DNA of 13,131 nt, from positions 1-13,131 of the forward strand of contig DATJPR010000260.1 in NCBI GenBank assembly GCA_035506295.1. Reading direction: 5' to 3'. The notes under the pieces are model-generated. The model searched no databases. It was not told the origin of the DNA and saw only the letters and a program-made list of their open reading frames with translations. The translations under genes were made by a program, and so were the position numbers. Below, in pieces: positions 1 through 6,282 of the stretch. How positions within the stretch are numbered: position 1 is the first letter of the stretch; every line of letters starts with the position of its first letter. The DNA is from DATJPR01 sp035506295. GTDB taxonomy: Bacteria > Bacteroidota > Ignavibacteria > UBA10030 > UBA6906.

Positions 1-490
1 CCATCTTAACGATCTGCACGGCGATTACCGGGATCCTGACGCAAAGATCATCCCGGTGAAAATTCATCGGGCACGGCAGCCCTACGACAGCGTGTACCGA
101 TGGATCGTCCAGCCGCGGCTGTACGCCGAACGCAAGGGAGAAGGTGGGTACTGGCAGGACTTCGACTGGCAGACAGCGGCGCGCGCGGGGATGGCGATGG
201 TGGGAAAACCGTTCAGCGGCAAGATGGGCTTCATCGAAACCCGGATGGTGCTTCCTGTGAACCATATGGTGTCGCCGAAATCACAGACGGTGCAGTGTAT
301 TGAGTGCCACACCCGGAGGAATTCCCGGCTTGCAGGACTGACGGACTTCTATCTCCCCGGACGGGACAACAGCGCGGCGGTGGACGGGATAGGAACAGGT
401 GCGATTCTCGCGGCGCTCACCGGTGTCGTCGTACACGGCGCTCTCCGCATCGGCATTGGCAGGAAGAAAAACAGGAAGGCACGCCCATGA
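1..490 (+). CDS. Octaheme tetrathionate-reductase-type cytochrome c, C-terminal part
   Basis: The reading frame is open from base 2, so the gene starts left of the window and only about 162 C-terminal residues are seen. There is one c-type haem site, CIECH at 296-310, followed by a single hydrophobic helix (GAILAALTGVVV) and a basic tail, consistent with an anchor in the cytoplasmic membrane and haems outside. The stretches around YRWIVQPRLY, GYWQDFDW and NHMVSPKSQTVQCIECH resemble, from memory, the C-terminal end of the OTR family, whose Shewanella member reduces tetrathionate, nitrite and hydroxylamine in vitro. The stop codon overlaps the ATG of the cytochrome b gene (ATGA at 487-490), so the two are translationally coupled and that cytochrome b is the likely electron partner. 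The physiological substrate cannot be read from the sequence. The other haem sites lie outside the window. Confidence 0.8.
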   Translation, partial: HLNDLHGDYRDPDAKIIPVKIHRARQPYDSVYRWIVQPRLYAERKGEGGYWQDFDWQTAARAGMAMVGKPFSGKMGFIETRMVLPVNHMVSPKSQTVQCIECHTRRNSRLAGLTDFYLPGRDNSAAVDGIGTGAILAALTGVVVHGALRIGIGRKKNRKARP

Positions 491-1140
491 AAAGGACCTA
501 TGTGTATCGAGCGTTCGAGCGATTCTGGCACTGGACGCAGGCCGTCCTCATTCTCTTTCTCGCCCTGACAGGATTTGAGATCCACGGGTCCCTCGCATTT
601 TTCGGCTACGATCAGGCGGTGAAATACCATAGCATGGCCGCGACGGCGTTTCTCACGCTGATCGCGTTTGCGATCTTCTGGCATCTCACCACAGGTGAAT
701 GGCGCCAGTATCTGCCGACGATTAGAAACCTTCGTGCTCAGGCCGAATTCTATCTTTTCGGAATCTTCCGGAATGCTCCCCACCCGACGCGCAAAACCGT
801 GCTCAGCAAATTGAATCCCCTACAACGGTTGGTCTATCTGGCATTGAAGATCGTGGTATTCCCCGGCATGGTGTTTTCCGGATTGCTCTACATGTTCTAT
901 CGCTATCCGCAGCGGCATGAAGTCGCCGCCCTCAATATTGACGGATTGCAGCTGGTGGCGCTCGTCCATACGGCTGGCGCCTTCTTTCTGATCGCATTTC
1001 TGATTGTCCACCTCTACCTGATCACCACCGGAGAAACACCGAGTTCGAATCTCCGTGCGATGATCACCGGATACGAAGAACTTCCCGATGAGCATAGTGA
1101 GAAGGAAGCCTCCGGTTCGGAGAAAGGAGCACGCGCATGA
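487..1140 (+). CDS. Membrane cytochrome b (b561/thiosulfate-reductase type)
   Basis: A 217-residue membrane protein with four hydrophobic segments at roughly residues 17-36, 50-66, 115-137 and 154-180. Histidines lie in or next to the helices, as needed for b-haem ligation: H15 (FWHW), H48, H66 (FWHL), H161 and H175 (VHLYL). This matches the di-haem cytochrome b/b6 domain subunits that pass electrons between the quinone pool and a periplasmic multihaem cytochrome. The start at 487 is chosen because AGGAAGG (473-479) sits 7 bases upstream and the ATG overlaps the preceding stop; longer in-frame extensions begin inside the octaheme gene and look like shadow sequence. It overlaps the next gene by ATGA at 1137-1140. 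The family call is firm; quinone oxidation versus reduction is inferred from the neighbour. Confidence 0.85.
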   Translation: MKRTYVYRAFERFWHWTQAVLILFLALTGFEIHGSLAFFGYDQAVKYHSMAATAFLTLIAFAIFWHLTTGEWRQYLPTIRNLRAQAEFYLFGIFRNAPHPTRKTVLSKLNPLQRLVYLALKIVVFPGMVFSGLLYMFYRYPQRHEVAALNIDGLQLVALVHTAGAFFLIAFLIVHLYLITTGETPSSNLRAMITGYEELPDEHSEKEASGSEKGARA

Positions 1141-1649
1141 CCACAAAATATATGAACCCCTATCTAGCGGGAGTGCTGTTGGGGCTCGTCCTTCTCGTGA
1201 CGATCTTCATCACAGGGCGGGGGCTGGGCGCCAGCGGGGCGCTCAAAAGCGTTGTGGTGGAATCGGTGAGCGCTGTCGCCCCTTCGCATCTCTCGTCGTC
1301 GGGTTTCTACAAAGACTACACCACCGAACACTCCGGAAGCCCGTTGAAGCAGTGGCTGGTCTTTGAAGTGCTCGGGGTGGCCATTGGCGCGTTTCTTTCC
1401 GGGACGGCGTCCCGGCGTCTCACGTGGGTCACGGAAAAAGGTCCCCGCATCCGCGGAACGACGAGAATCGTGTTTGCGTTTCTTGGCGGTGCTCTGTTTG
1501 CCGCGGGGGCTCAATTCGCGCGCGGTTGCACAAGCGGCGCCGCCCTGAGCGGGATGGCAGTATTGTCGACGGGGGGATTCCTGACGATGATGGCGATCTT
1601 CGGCACCGGCTATGCCGTCGCCTACTTCTTTCGAAAACTCTGGCTCTAG
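1137..1649 (+). CDS. YeeE/YedE-family sulfur transport membrane protein (first copy)
   Basis: 170 residues with hydrophobic segments at about 10-27, 73-90, 110-128 and 148-166. The diagnostic feature is ARGCTSGAALSG, with C131 in the conserved Cys-x-SG turn of the YeeE/YedE (TsuA, DUF395) family, whose characterised members import thiosulfate through relay cysteines. It is about half the length of full TsuA proteins, as in many two-gene versions where two half-size proteins are encoded side by side; the second half is the next gene. AAGGAG (1124-1129) precedes the ATG by 7 bases, and the ATG overlaps the cytochrome b stop. Inference: it cooperates with the following protein to bring a reduced sulfur compound across the membrane, linked to the sulfur redox chemistry of the octaheme cytochrome. 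Confidence 0.85.
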   Translation: MTTKYMNPYLAGVLLGLVLLVTIFITGRGLGASGALKSVVVESVSAVAPSHLSSSGFYKDYTTEHSGSPLKQWLVFEVLGVAIGAFLSGTASRRLTWVTEKGPRIRGTTRIVFAFLGGALFAAGAQFARGCTSGAALSGMAVLSTGGFLTMMAIFGTGYAVAYFFRKLWL

Positions 1650-1660
1650 GGAGAGATTGT

Positions 1661-2860
1661 ATGGCACCGTTCGTTCCGGATATCATCAGCGATGAACTCA
1701 ACCTCATCGTCGCCCTCATCATGGGAATCTGCTTCGGCATTGTGCTCGAGCAGGCCGGGTTCTCTTCCTCACGAAAACTTGCAGGCGTCTTCTACGGGTA
1801 TGACTTCACCGTCCTCCGCGTCTTCTTCACTGCGGGAATTACCGCGGCTCTCGGCGTCGTTGTGCTCGGGTTTGCAGGGTTGCTCGATCTCGATGCCATC
1901 TACATCAACCCCACGTTTCTCGGACCGGGAATCGTCGGCGGGTGCATCATGGGTGTCGGATTCGTTCTCGGAGGGTATTGCCCGGGGACAAGCGTGTGTG
2001 CGGCGGCGATCGGCAAGAAAGATGCGCTGGCATTTGTCTTTGGCGGCATCATCGGGGTCTTCGTGTTCGGCGAGTTGTTCCCCCTCTACGATGCATTCTA
2101 TGTGAGCGGGAGTTTCGGGCCGCTCCGGGTCTTCTCATCGCTCGGGCTGTCGCAAGGGGTGTTTCTCGCCGGCCTTGTCGTCGTTGCGGTCGCAGCGTTC
2201 ATGGTCACGACAAAGATCGAGCGCAAAGTGAACCCCGCATCGGACGCCAACGGCCGCGGCTGGCCTTCCGGTCGGCATGTTGCCGCCGCGACGGTTCTCC
2301 TTGTCCTGGCAGGAGTCGCACTGTTCCTCCCTGATCGCCGATCATACCTCAAGGCCGAGGTGATGTCGGCCGCGTTCCAGCGCGACCATCCGGTACGCGA
2401 GATCACTGCGGATGAGCTTGCGTTCAGAATCCTGGACAAGGACCCGACGCTGGTGATCCTCGACATTCGAACGGCGGAGGACTACAAAAAGTTGGCGCTC
2501 CCGGGGTCGGTGAATCTGACGCTTGACGGTTTGTTCGGGAAAGACAACGCCGCGCTGCTGACGGTCCGTCATCGAGAACGCGTCATTGTGGACAAGGATG
2601 GGACTGCGGCGGACACGGCAGCGCTGCTTTCGGCCCGCCTGGGCTACGAAAACGTCCGGGTGCTTCAAGGAGGGATCTCGAGTCTCGATTCGCTGATCCT
2701 GCGCTTCAAACGGCCTGACGCCGTTCCACCTGCGGATCTCGCGGATACGTACCGATTCCGCGAAAAAGCGAGCGTTCAACTGGCGAAAATGATCGAAGAG
2801 AACCGCACCGCCGCAAACAAGCCGAAAGCGGCTGTGAAGAAGATCCAGGGAGGGTGCTGA
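1661..2860 (+). CDS. YeeE/YedE membrane protein fused to a cysteine-less rhodanese-like domain
   Basis: 399 residues. Residues 1-182 form a YeeE/YedE half with hydrophobic segments near 13-30, 54-73, 89-107, 122-140 and 164-182, and the family cysteine motif GGYCPGTSVC (C107 and C113). A further helix (207-223) is followed by a rhodanese-like domain at about 248-350, with the usual LVILDIR strand, the LPGSVNL turn and the VRVLQGG end strand. The catalytic loop, normally C-x-x-G-x-[RK], reads D311-K-D-G, so the persulfide cysteine is missing and sulfurtransferase activity is not expected; it may bind or position a sulfur donor instead. The start at 1661 has GGGAGAG (1649-1655) just upstream and lies 11 bases after the previous stop; a longer in-frame extension overlaps the first YeeE gene and is rejected. 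The tail (350-399) is charged and unassigned. Confidence 0.85.
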   Translation: MAPFVPDIISDELNLIVALIMGICFGIVLEQAGFSSSRKLAGVFYGYDFTVLRVFFTAGITAALGVVVLGFAGLLDLDAIYINPTFLGPGIVGGCIMGVGFVLGGYCPGTSVCAAAIGKKDALAFVFGGIIGVFVFGELFPLYDAFYVSGSFGPLRVFSSLGLSQGVFLAGLVVVAVAAFMVTTKIERKVNPASDANGRGWPSGRHVAAATVLLVLAGVALFLPDRRSYLKAEVMSAAFQRDHPVREITADELAFRILDKDPTLVILDIRTAEDYKKLALPGSVNLTLDGLFGKDNAALLTVRHRERVIVDKDGTAADTAALLSARLGYENVRVLQGGISSLDSLILRFKRPDAVPPADLADTYRFREKASVQLAKMIEENRTAANKPKAAVKKIQGGC

Positions 2861-2925
2861 CCGTGTTAAACCATCCCCGCGAGCGGCTGTCTAAACGACA
2901 TCCCACGCAAGGAGGAGACGTTACC

Positions 2926-3291
2926 ATGGTGCAGACCACACGCCGTTTTGCGATCCTCGTCGGAATCGCCGTACTTTGTGTATCGCTTGGATATTCTCAG
3001 GGTATGCGAAGAATGACCCCCGAGCAAAGGGTCGATTCGCTCGCGAAGCAGTTGTCCCTTTCCGATGTCCAGAAGGGGAAGGTTCTCGATGTCTTCAAAG
3101 AGGCCGATTCGCTCCGGCAACAGGCGTTCCAGCAACATCAGGGGGATCGGGATGCAATGCGGGCGGCTATGGACAGCTCCCGGACGTTGACCAGCTCGAA
3201 GCTCAAGACCATCCTGACGGAAGAACAGTACGACAAGTATCAAAAGCTGCTCGAGCAAATGCCGATGCGTCGGAGGGGCATGAATCAGTAG
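2926..3291 (+). CDS. Spy/CpxP-like small exported protein
   Basis: 121 residues. An N-terminal signal peptide (RR followed by FAILVGIAVLCVSLG, cleavage likely near residue 25) is followed by an all-helical, charged and Gln/Met-rich region. The paired motifs LSLSDVQKGKV (43-53) and LTEEQYDKYQKL (97-108) resemble the LTxxQ repeats of the Spy/CpxP/ZraP group, which are periplasmic chaperones or metal-responsive proteins. The start at 2926 is set by GGAGGAG (2911-2917) and gives a sensible signal peptide; the in-frame extension to 2854 would put hydrophilic residues ahead of it. It lies 65 bases after the YeeE-rhodanese gene and before a strong terminator, so it is probably the last gene of the operon, perhaps protecting exported redox proteins. 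That role is inference. Confidence 0.7.
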   Translation: MVQTTRRFAILVGIAVLCVSLGYSQGMRRMTPEQRVDSLAKQLSLSDVQKGKVLDVFKEADSLRQQAFQQHQGDRDAMRAAMDSSRTLTSSKLKTILTEEQYDKYQKLLEQMPMRRRGMNQ

Positions 3292-3322
3292 CGGGGGGAG
3301 AAGACTCGTTTCGAAGGCATTC

Positions 3323-3365
3323 ATCCCGGTGACGAGATTCCGGCGTCACCGGGATTTGTTGTTTT
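3323..3365 (+). terminator. Rho-independent terminator of the sulfur operon
   Basis: A perfect 11-bp inverted repeat, ATCCCGGTGAC (3323-3333) and GTCACCGGGAT (3345-3355), with an 11-base loop is followed by TTGTTGTTTT (3356-3365). It lies 31 bases after the Spy-like gene on the + strand. Its right arm overlaps the last codons and stop of the convergent metA gene. In the metA direction the stem is not followed by a T-run, so efficient termination is expected mainly for + strand transcripts. Confidence 0.85.
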
Positions 3366-4239
3366 CCATCGCCTCGAAGAGGAACCGGAGCCACTGGGTG
3401 AAAAAGTCAAGGCAATTGGTCCTCCAGCGGTTCAAGGGGTTCTGCAGGTCGTAATTCGTCGGCGGAGCAACGTCGGTGCGGCCCCGCTTCTGGTCCCGCC
3501 AGTATTCCGTGGCGATGCGTTCCGCTTCGTATTCGGGATGCCCGAGGTGCATCAGGTACCGGCGATCGTTGCTTTCGAAGATCACGTAGCCGGCGCCTTC
3601 AGCATGCGCAAGGAGGCGTATCGTGCCCTCGCGCATCGCTCGCTCTAGGACGGCGTCGTCAATGCCGGAGTGACGGCTCTGCGGACAGGCAAAGGCGTCG
3701 TCAAAGTCTCCGGTGATCGGATGTGATCGATCGAGGTTCTTCGCCTCGTACACGCCGAAGATTTTCATGGGATACGTCACCTTCTCGATGCCCAGGATCT
3801 TCGCAAGAGCGAGCCCACCCCAACAAATGCCCATCGTCGAATGGATGAACTTGCGAGCGTAGAGAAGGATATCCGAGAGCTCGTTCCAGTACGTGACCTC
3901 GGCGTACGGGAGCTGCTCGATGGGCGCACCGGTGAGAATTAAACCGTCAAGGGGTTGTCCCGCATTCGCTTCATCGAACGACTGGTAGTACCGATCGAGA
4001 TGCGCCTTGTCGCTGCTCTTGTACGAATGCGTCGCCAGACGGATCCAGATGGGTTCCACCTGGATAATGGTCTTCGCGAGCGGGTAGAGAAGGTGGTACT
4101 CATACCGTTCGGCCTGCGGCATGACATTGATAATGCCGACGCGAAGCGGGCGAATGTCCGCCCGTTCCGCCTGTTCCTCGGAAAGCAGAGCGACCTTGCG
4201 ATTGTCAAGGGGATAGCCGCTTGGTAGAATGACCGCCAT
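3346..4239 (-). CDS. metA: Homoserine O-acetyltransferase (MetA family)
   Basis: 297 residues, close to the usual 300-310 for MetA. It transfers an acyl group from acyl-CoA to the hydroxyl of homoserine, the first committed step of methionine synthesis in the cytoplasm. The nucleophile is C139 in GICWGG, and the GHPEYE motif supplies H234 and E236 of the catalytic triad. In GAPIEQLPY, E108 falls where Bacillus cereus MetA has Glu111, which selects acetyl-CoA, rather than the Gly of E. coli MetA, which selects succinyl-CoA. I therefore predict the acetyltransferase (EC 2.3.1.31). The start at 4239 has GGGAGGGA (4248-4255) 8 bases upstream; an in-frame extension to 4299 would run into the leader terminator hairpin and is rejected. 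It is expressed from its own promoter and is under a SAM-II riboswitch. The stop codon lies within the convergent terminator stem. Confidence 0.93.
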   Translation of the reverse strand: MAVILPSGYPLDNRKVALLSEEQAERADIRPLRVGIINVMPQAERYEYHLLYPLAKTIIQVEPIWIRLATHSYKSSDKAHLDRYYQSFDEANAGQPLDGLILTGAPIEQLPYAEVTYWNELSDILLYARKFIHSTMGICWGGLALAKILGIEKVTYPMKIFGVYEAKNLDRSHPITGDFDDAFACPQSRHSGIDDAVLERAMREGTIRLLAHAEGAGYVIFESNDRRYLMHLGHPEYEAERIATEYWRDQKRGRTDVAPPTNYDLQNPLNRWRTNCLDFFTQWLRFLFEAMENNKSR

Positions 4240-4288
4240 GGTTGATGTCCCTCCCAGATCCCCGCGTTCGCAGAGGTGAAAAATGAAA

Positions 4289-4381
4289 TACCCTGCCACG
4301 GCAAAATAGCAGGGTAGTCGCAGTTTGCGTGCTATTTAGCCATTTGTTTTGCGTCGCTGCAAGTGGCGTAAATCACGACGT
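4289..4381 (-). ncRNA. SAM-II riboswitch with antiterminator and terminator in the metA leader
   Basis: Read on the - strand, P1 pairs CGUCGU (4380-4375) with GCGACG (4357-4352) around a 17-base loop that begins GAUUUA and ends UUGCA. These are followed by AAAUG and GCUAAA: the conserved elements and spacing of the SAM-II aptamer as I recall it. The pseudoknot is visible: AUUUA (4373-4369) and GCCA (4367-4364) pair with UAAAU (4338-4334) and UGGC (4342-4339), with one unpaired C. Downstream, TACCCTGC (4316-4309) and GCAGGGTA (4296-4289) form a terminator stem followed by TTTCATTTTTC. GGCUAAAUAGCA (4341-4330) can instead pair with UGCUAUUUUGCC (4311-4300) at 11 of 12 positions, an antiterminator that excludes both the pseudoknot and the terminator. 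Inferred logic: SAM stabilises the pseudoknot, the antiterminator cannot form, and transcription stops before metA. Confidence 0.88.
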
Positions 4382-4393
4382 GGTACGTGGCGA

Positions 4394-4422
4394 AATATAC
4401 GAGGTGAGCACACAGAATGCAA
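4394..4422 (-). promoter_or_regulatory. Predicted sigma70-type promoter of metA
   Basis: On the - strand a TTGCAT -35 box (4422-4417) and a TATATT -10 box (4399-4394) are separated by exactly 17 bases. The expected start near 4387 lies only about 7 bases before the SAM-II P1 helix, as expected for a riboswitch at the 5' end of the transcript. Confidence 0.7.
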
Positions 4423-4522
4423 CTCAGCGTGGCCTCAGACTGCGAGAGAGATTCACGTGCGGGGAGCTTGCCTTTCTGCCGTGTTTTGACAAGCTTGGAA
4501 GCGTAGCAAGACACCACTTTCC

Positions 4523-6187
4523 ATGCGCACAACGATTCTCGTTTTTCTTTCCCTGGCGATGTCCGCCCAGGCCACTTCCCAATCCGGGATTCACCATCGC
4601 TCATTGGCCGCTTCGGCAAGCAGCCCGGTCCCAGGATCAACCGGGATCCCCGTTGCAGATTGGCAATCGAGCAGTGGTCGACCCGGGCCCGCGCAACATC
4701 TTACCAAGTCCTCGGCTGCGGTGCCGATTCGCCTGAACCCTGAAGATCGGGCAAATGTCACTGCCGGAATTTCCCGGACAAGCATTACCGACGTTCAGAT
4801 AGGCGCTCGCGACTCGGTGAGGAAACTGACTCTGACCTACGATCCCGGGACAGGGAACCTGTTCTCCGTCCTCCTGTTCAACGGCGACAGCAGCGTTTCA
4901 GGCGTCGCCATGTACTTCTCATCCGACACCGGAAGCACGTGGCTGCAAACGGCAACGATCGTCAGCGACTACACGATTCCAGACGTGAGCGTCTGTACTG
5001 CCATGGGGTACTTCGTCGTGGCCGGGATCTATGACAGCGGGAAGCAGGTGCTGCTCGACCGGTTCTTCACGTCGGACGGTTCACCGCTCGACACGACGTT
5101 CGAGCACCCCCAGATGGCCTTTCAGTCGCTCGGCCAGGAGCGGTTTCTGGAAGTCGCGACGTCGTCCAACCTGAATGCCTTCAACAACCGATTCTATTGC
5201 GCGGCCCTCTCCGATGACCGTCACGTGCGTTTTGTCACCGCCCGCGACACCGGGGCCTCCAATCTCTTCGAGTACCCGAGCAACGAATACAGCGCTTTGC
5301 TGGGGCTTACGACCGCCTTCAATTTGACTCAGGTGGACCGGTCCTTCGCATATCTTGCCTTTCTTGACACGTCTCGAGTGCTCTGTGTCGATGCCATTCA
5401 TGATACCACCATCGGTGTAGGAGACATCACACGCCGCTGGCGCGATGCAGGCCACCAGGCTGGTTCCGGCGCGGGCGGGACCTCGATCACGGCATTGAAT
5501 GACACCGTCCTCGTCGCGTATGCCCCATCCATCAACGGCGTCTCGCAAGTGCTGCTCAGCTCCATTGCGGACACCAACGATAGTGTACCTTGGATCCAGG
5601 AATTTCCCGGAGACACCCCTCTCGCTTCGGACCATCCCGCAGTGACGATGGAGAGTGGAAACGGAGAGGGAATACTCTACCGTTATGAGACAAGTCCCGC
5701 ACAGCTCCGATTCACCTCTCGCGGCAGCCGGACCGCGAGCTGGCAGCCGGCCGTCACCGTGTCGGCGATCGAGCCATATCCTGCCACCGAGGCGATTGCG
5801 AACATCAATGCGAAGACCTATGGTTTCGTGAATCTCTCCACCAATTCTCCGGTAGTTCAAGGCGCGTACTTCTCGACCAACACGCTGACGTCGCTTGGAC
5901 CATCGCCGGTGGCGCCGGTTGCGGAGAGGTTTCAGTTGTTGCAGAATTTTCCCAACCCATTCAACCCGAAGACGGTGGTCAGTGGCCAGTGGTCGGTGAC
6001 CAGTGTCGTACGTCTGGCCGTGTACGATATGCTTGGCAGAGAAGTGGCGGTTCTTGCCAGTGGTCGCTATCCTGCCGGGAAATATGAGTTCACCTTCGAT
6101 GGAAGCAATCTTTCGAGCGGAGTCTATTTCTATCGTCTGGTGGCGGGCAACTATACGGCAGTTCGCAAAATGACTTTGGTCAAATGA
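4523..6187 (+). CDS. Secreted Asp-box (BNR-like) protein with type IX secretion sorting domain
   Basis: 554 residues. A signal peptide (hydrophobic core TILVFLSLAMSAQA, residues 3-16) directs export through Sec. The body is beta-rich and contains one clear Asp-box, SSDTGSTW (133-140), of the kind found in sialidase/BNR beta-propellers; I see no convincing repeat series or sialidase active-site residues, so no enzyme activity is assigned. The C-terminus, from about 468, is a type A T9SS sorting domain: NFPNPFNP (475-482), VYDMLGREVAVL, and an SSGVYFYRL...MTLVK end. The protein should therefore cross the outer membrane and be anchored or released at the surface. In the sorting domain, residues 485-496 are encoded by a short tandem repeat. 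No Shine-Dalgarno is evident; a TTGACA at 4486 lacks a good -10. The gene is divergent from metA. Confidence 0.8.
   Translation: MRTTILVFLSLAMSAQATSQSGIHHRSLAASASSPVPGSTGIPVADWQSSSGRPGPAQHLTKSSAAVPIRLNPEDRANVTAGISRTSITDVQIGARDSVRKLTLTYDPGTGNLFSVLLFNGDSSVSGVAMYFSSDTGSTWLQTATIVSDYTIPDVSVCTAMGYFVVAGIYDSGKQVLLDRFFTSDGSPLDTTFEHPQMAFQSLGQERFLEVATSSNLNAFNNRFYCAALSDDRHVRFVTARDTGASNLFEYPSNEYSALLGLTTAFNLTQVDRSFAYLAFLDTSRVLCVDAIHDTTIGVGDITRRWRDAGHQAGSGAGGTSITALNDTVLVAYAPSINGVSQVLLSSIADTNDSVPWIQEFPGDTPLASDHPAVTMESGNGEGILYRYETSPAQLRFTSRGSRTASWQPAVTVSAIEPYPATEAIANINAKTYGFVNLSTNSPVVQGAYFSTNTLTSLGPSPVAPVAERFQLLQNFPNPFNPKTVVSGQWSVTSVVRLAVYDMLGREVAVLASGRYPAGKYEFTFDGSNLSSGVYFYRLVAGNYTAVRKMTLVK
5975..6002 (+). 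repeat. 14-bp tandem repeat inside the T9SS sorting domain
   Basis: Two adjacent 14-base units, GTGGTCAGTGGCCA (5975-5988) and GTGGTCGGTGACCA (5989-6002), match at 12 of 14 positions, with a further GTG start of a third unit. Each unit is partly palindromic (TGG..CCA, GGTC..GACC). They encode VVSGQWSVTS in frame with the gene. Confidence 0.7.
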
Positions 6188-6188
6188 A

Positions 6189-6268
6189 AGTTGACAGTCG
6201 AAAGCGGAGGATGGATTGATCTCGAAATGAACTGTCGACTGTTGACTCCCTGCTGTCGACTGTGTTTT
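6189..6268 (+). repeat. GTCGAC-rich inverted repeat cluster after the T9SS gene, possible terminator
   Basis: AGTTGACAGTCGA (6189-6201) pairs with TCGACTGTTGACT (6235-6247) over 13 positions, including two G-U pairs. A third related copy, CTGTCGACTGTG (6253-6264), follows and is followed by TTTT (6265-6268). The cluster begins 2 bases after the T9SS gene stop and ends 14 bases before the desaturase start. It could fold and terminate transcription in RNA, but the repeated, near-palindromic units look more like a small dispersed repeat element. No coding potential is seen. Confidence 0.6.
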
Positions 6269-6282
6269 GCCAGGATTCCATC

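Noticed and set aside
4240..4299. A 20-residue N-terminal extension of MetA
   Set aside because: It would translate through the riboswitch terminator hairpin and its U-tract, while the 4239 start has a strong Shine-Dalgarno and the normal MetA N-terminus.
4486..4514. TTGACA as the -35 box of a promoter for the T9SS protein gene
   Set aside because: The sequence 17 bases downstream (AGACAC) is not a credible -10 box and no alternative spacing gives one.
5081..5860. A 259-codon open frame on the - strand inside the T9SS protein gene
   Set aside because: Antisense shadow of a gene with signal peptide and sorting domain; no recognisable motif in its translation.
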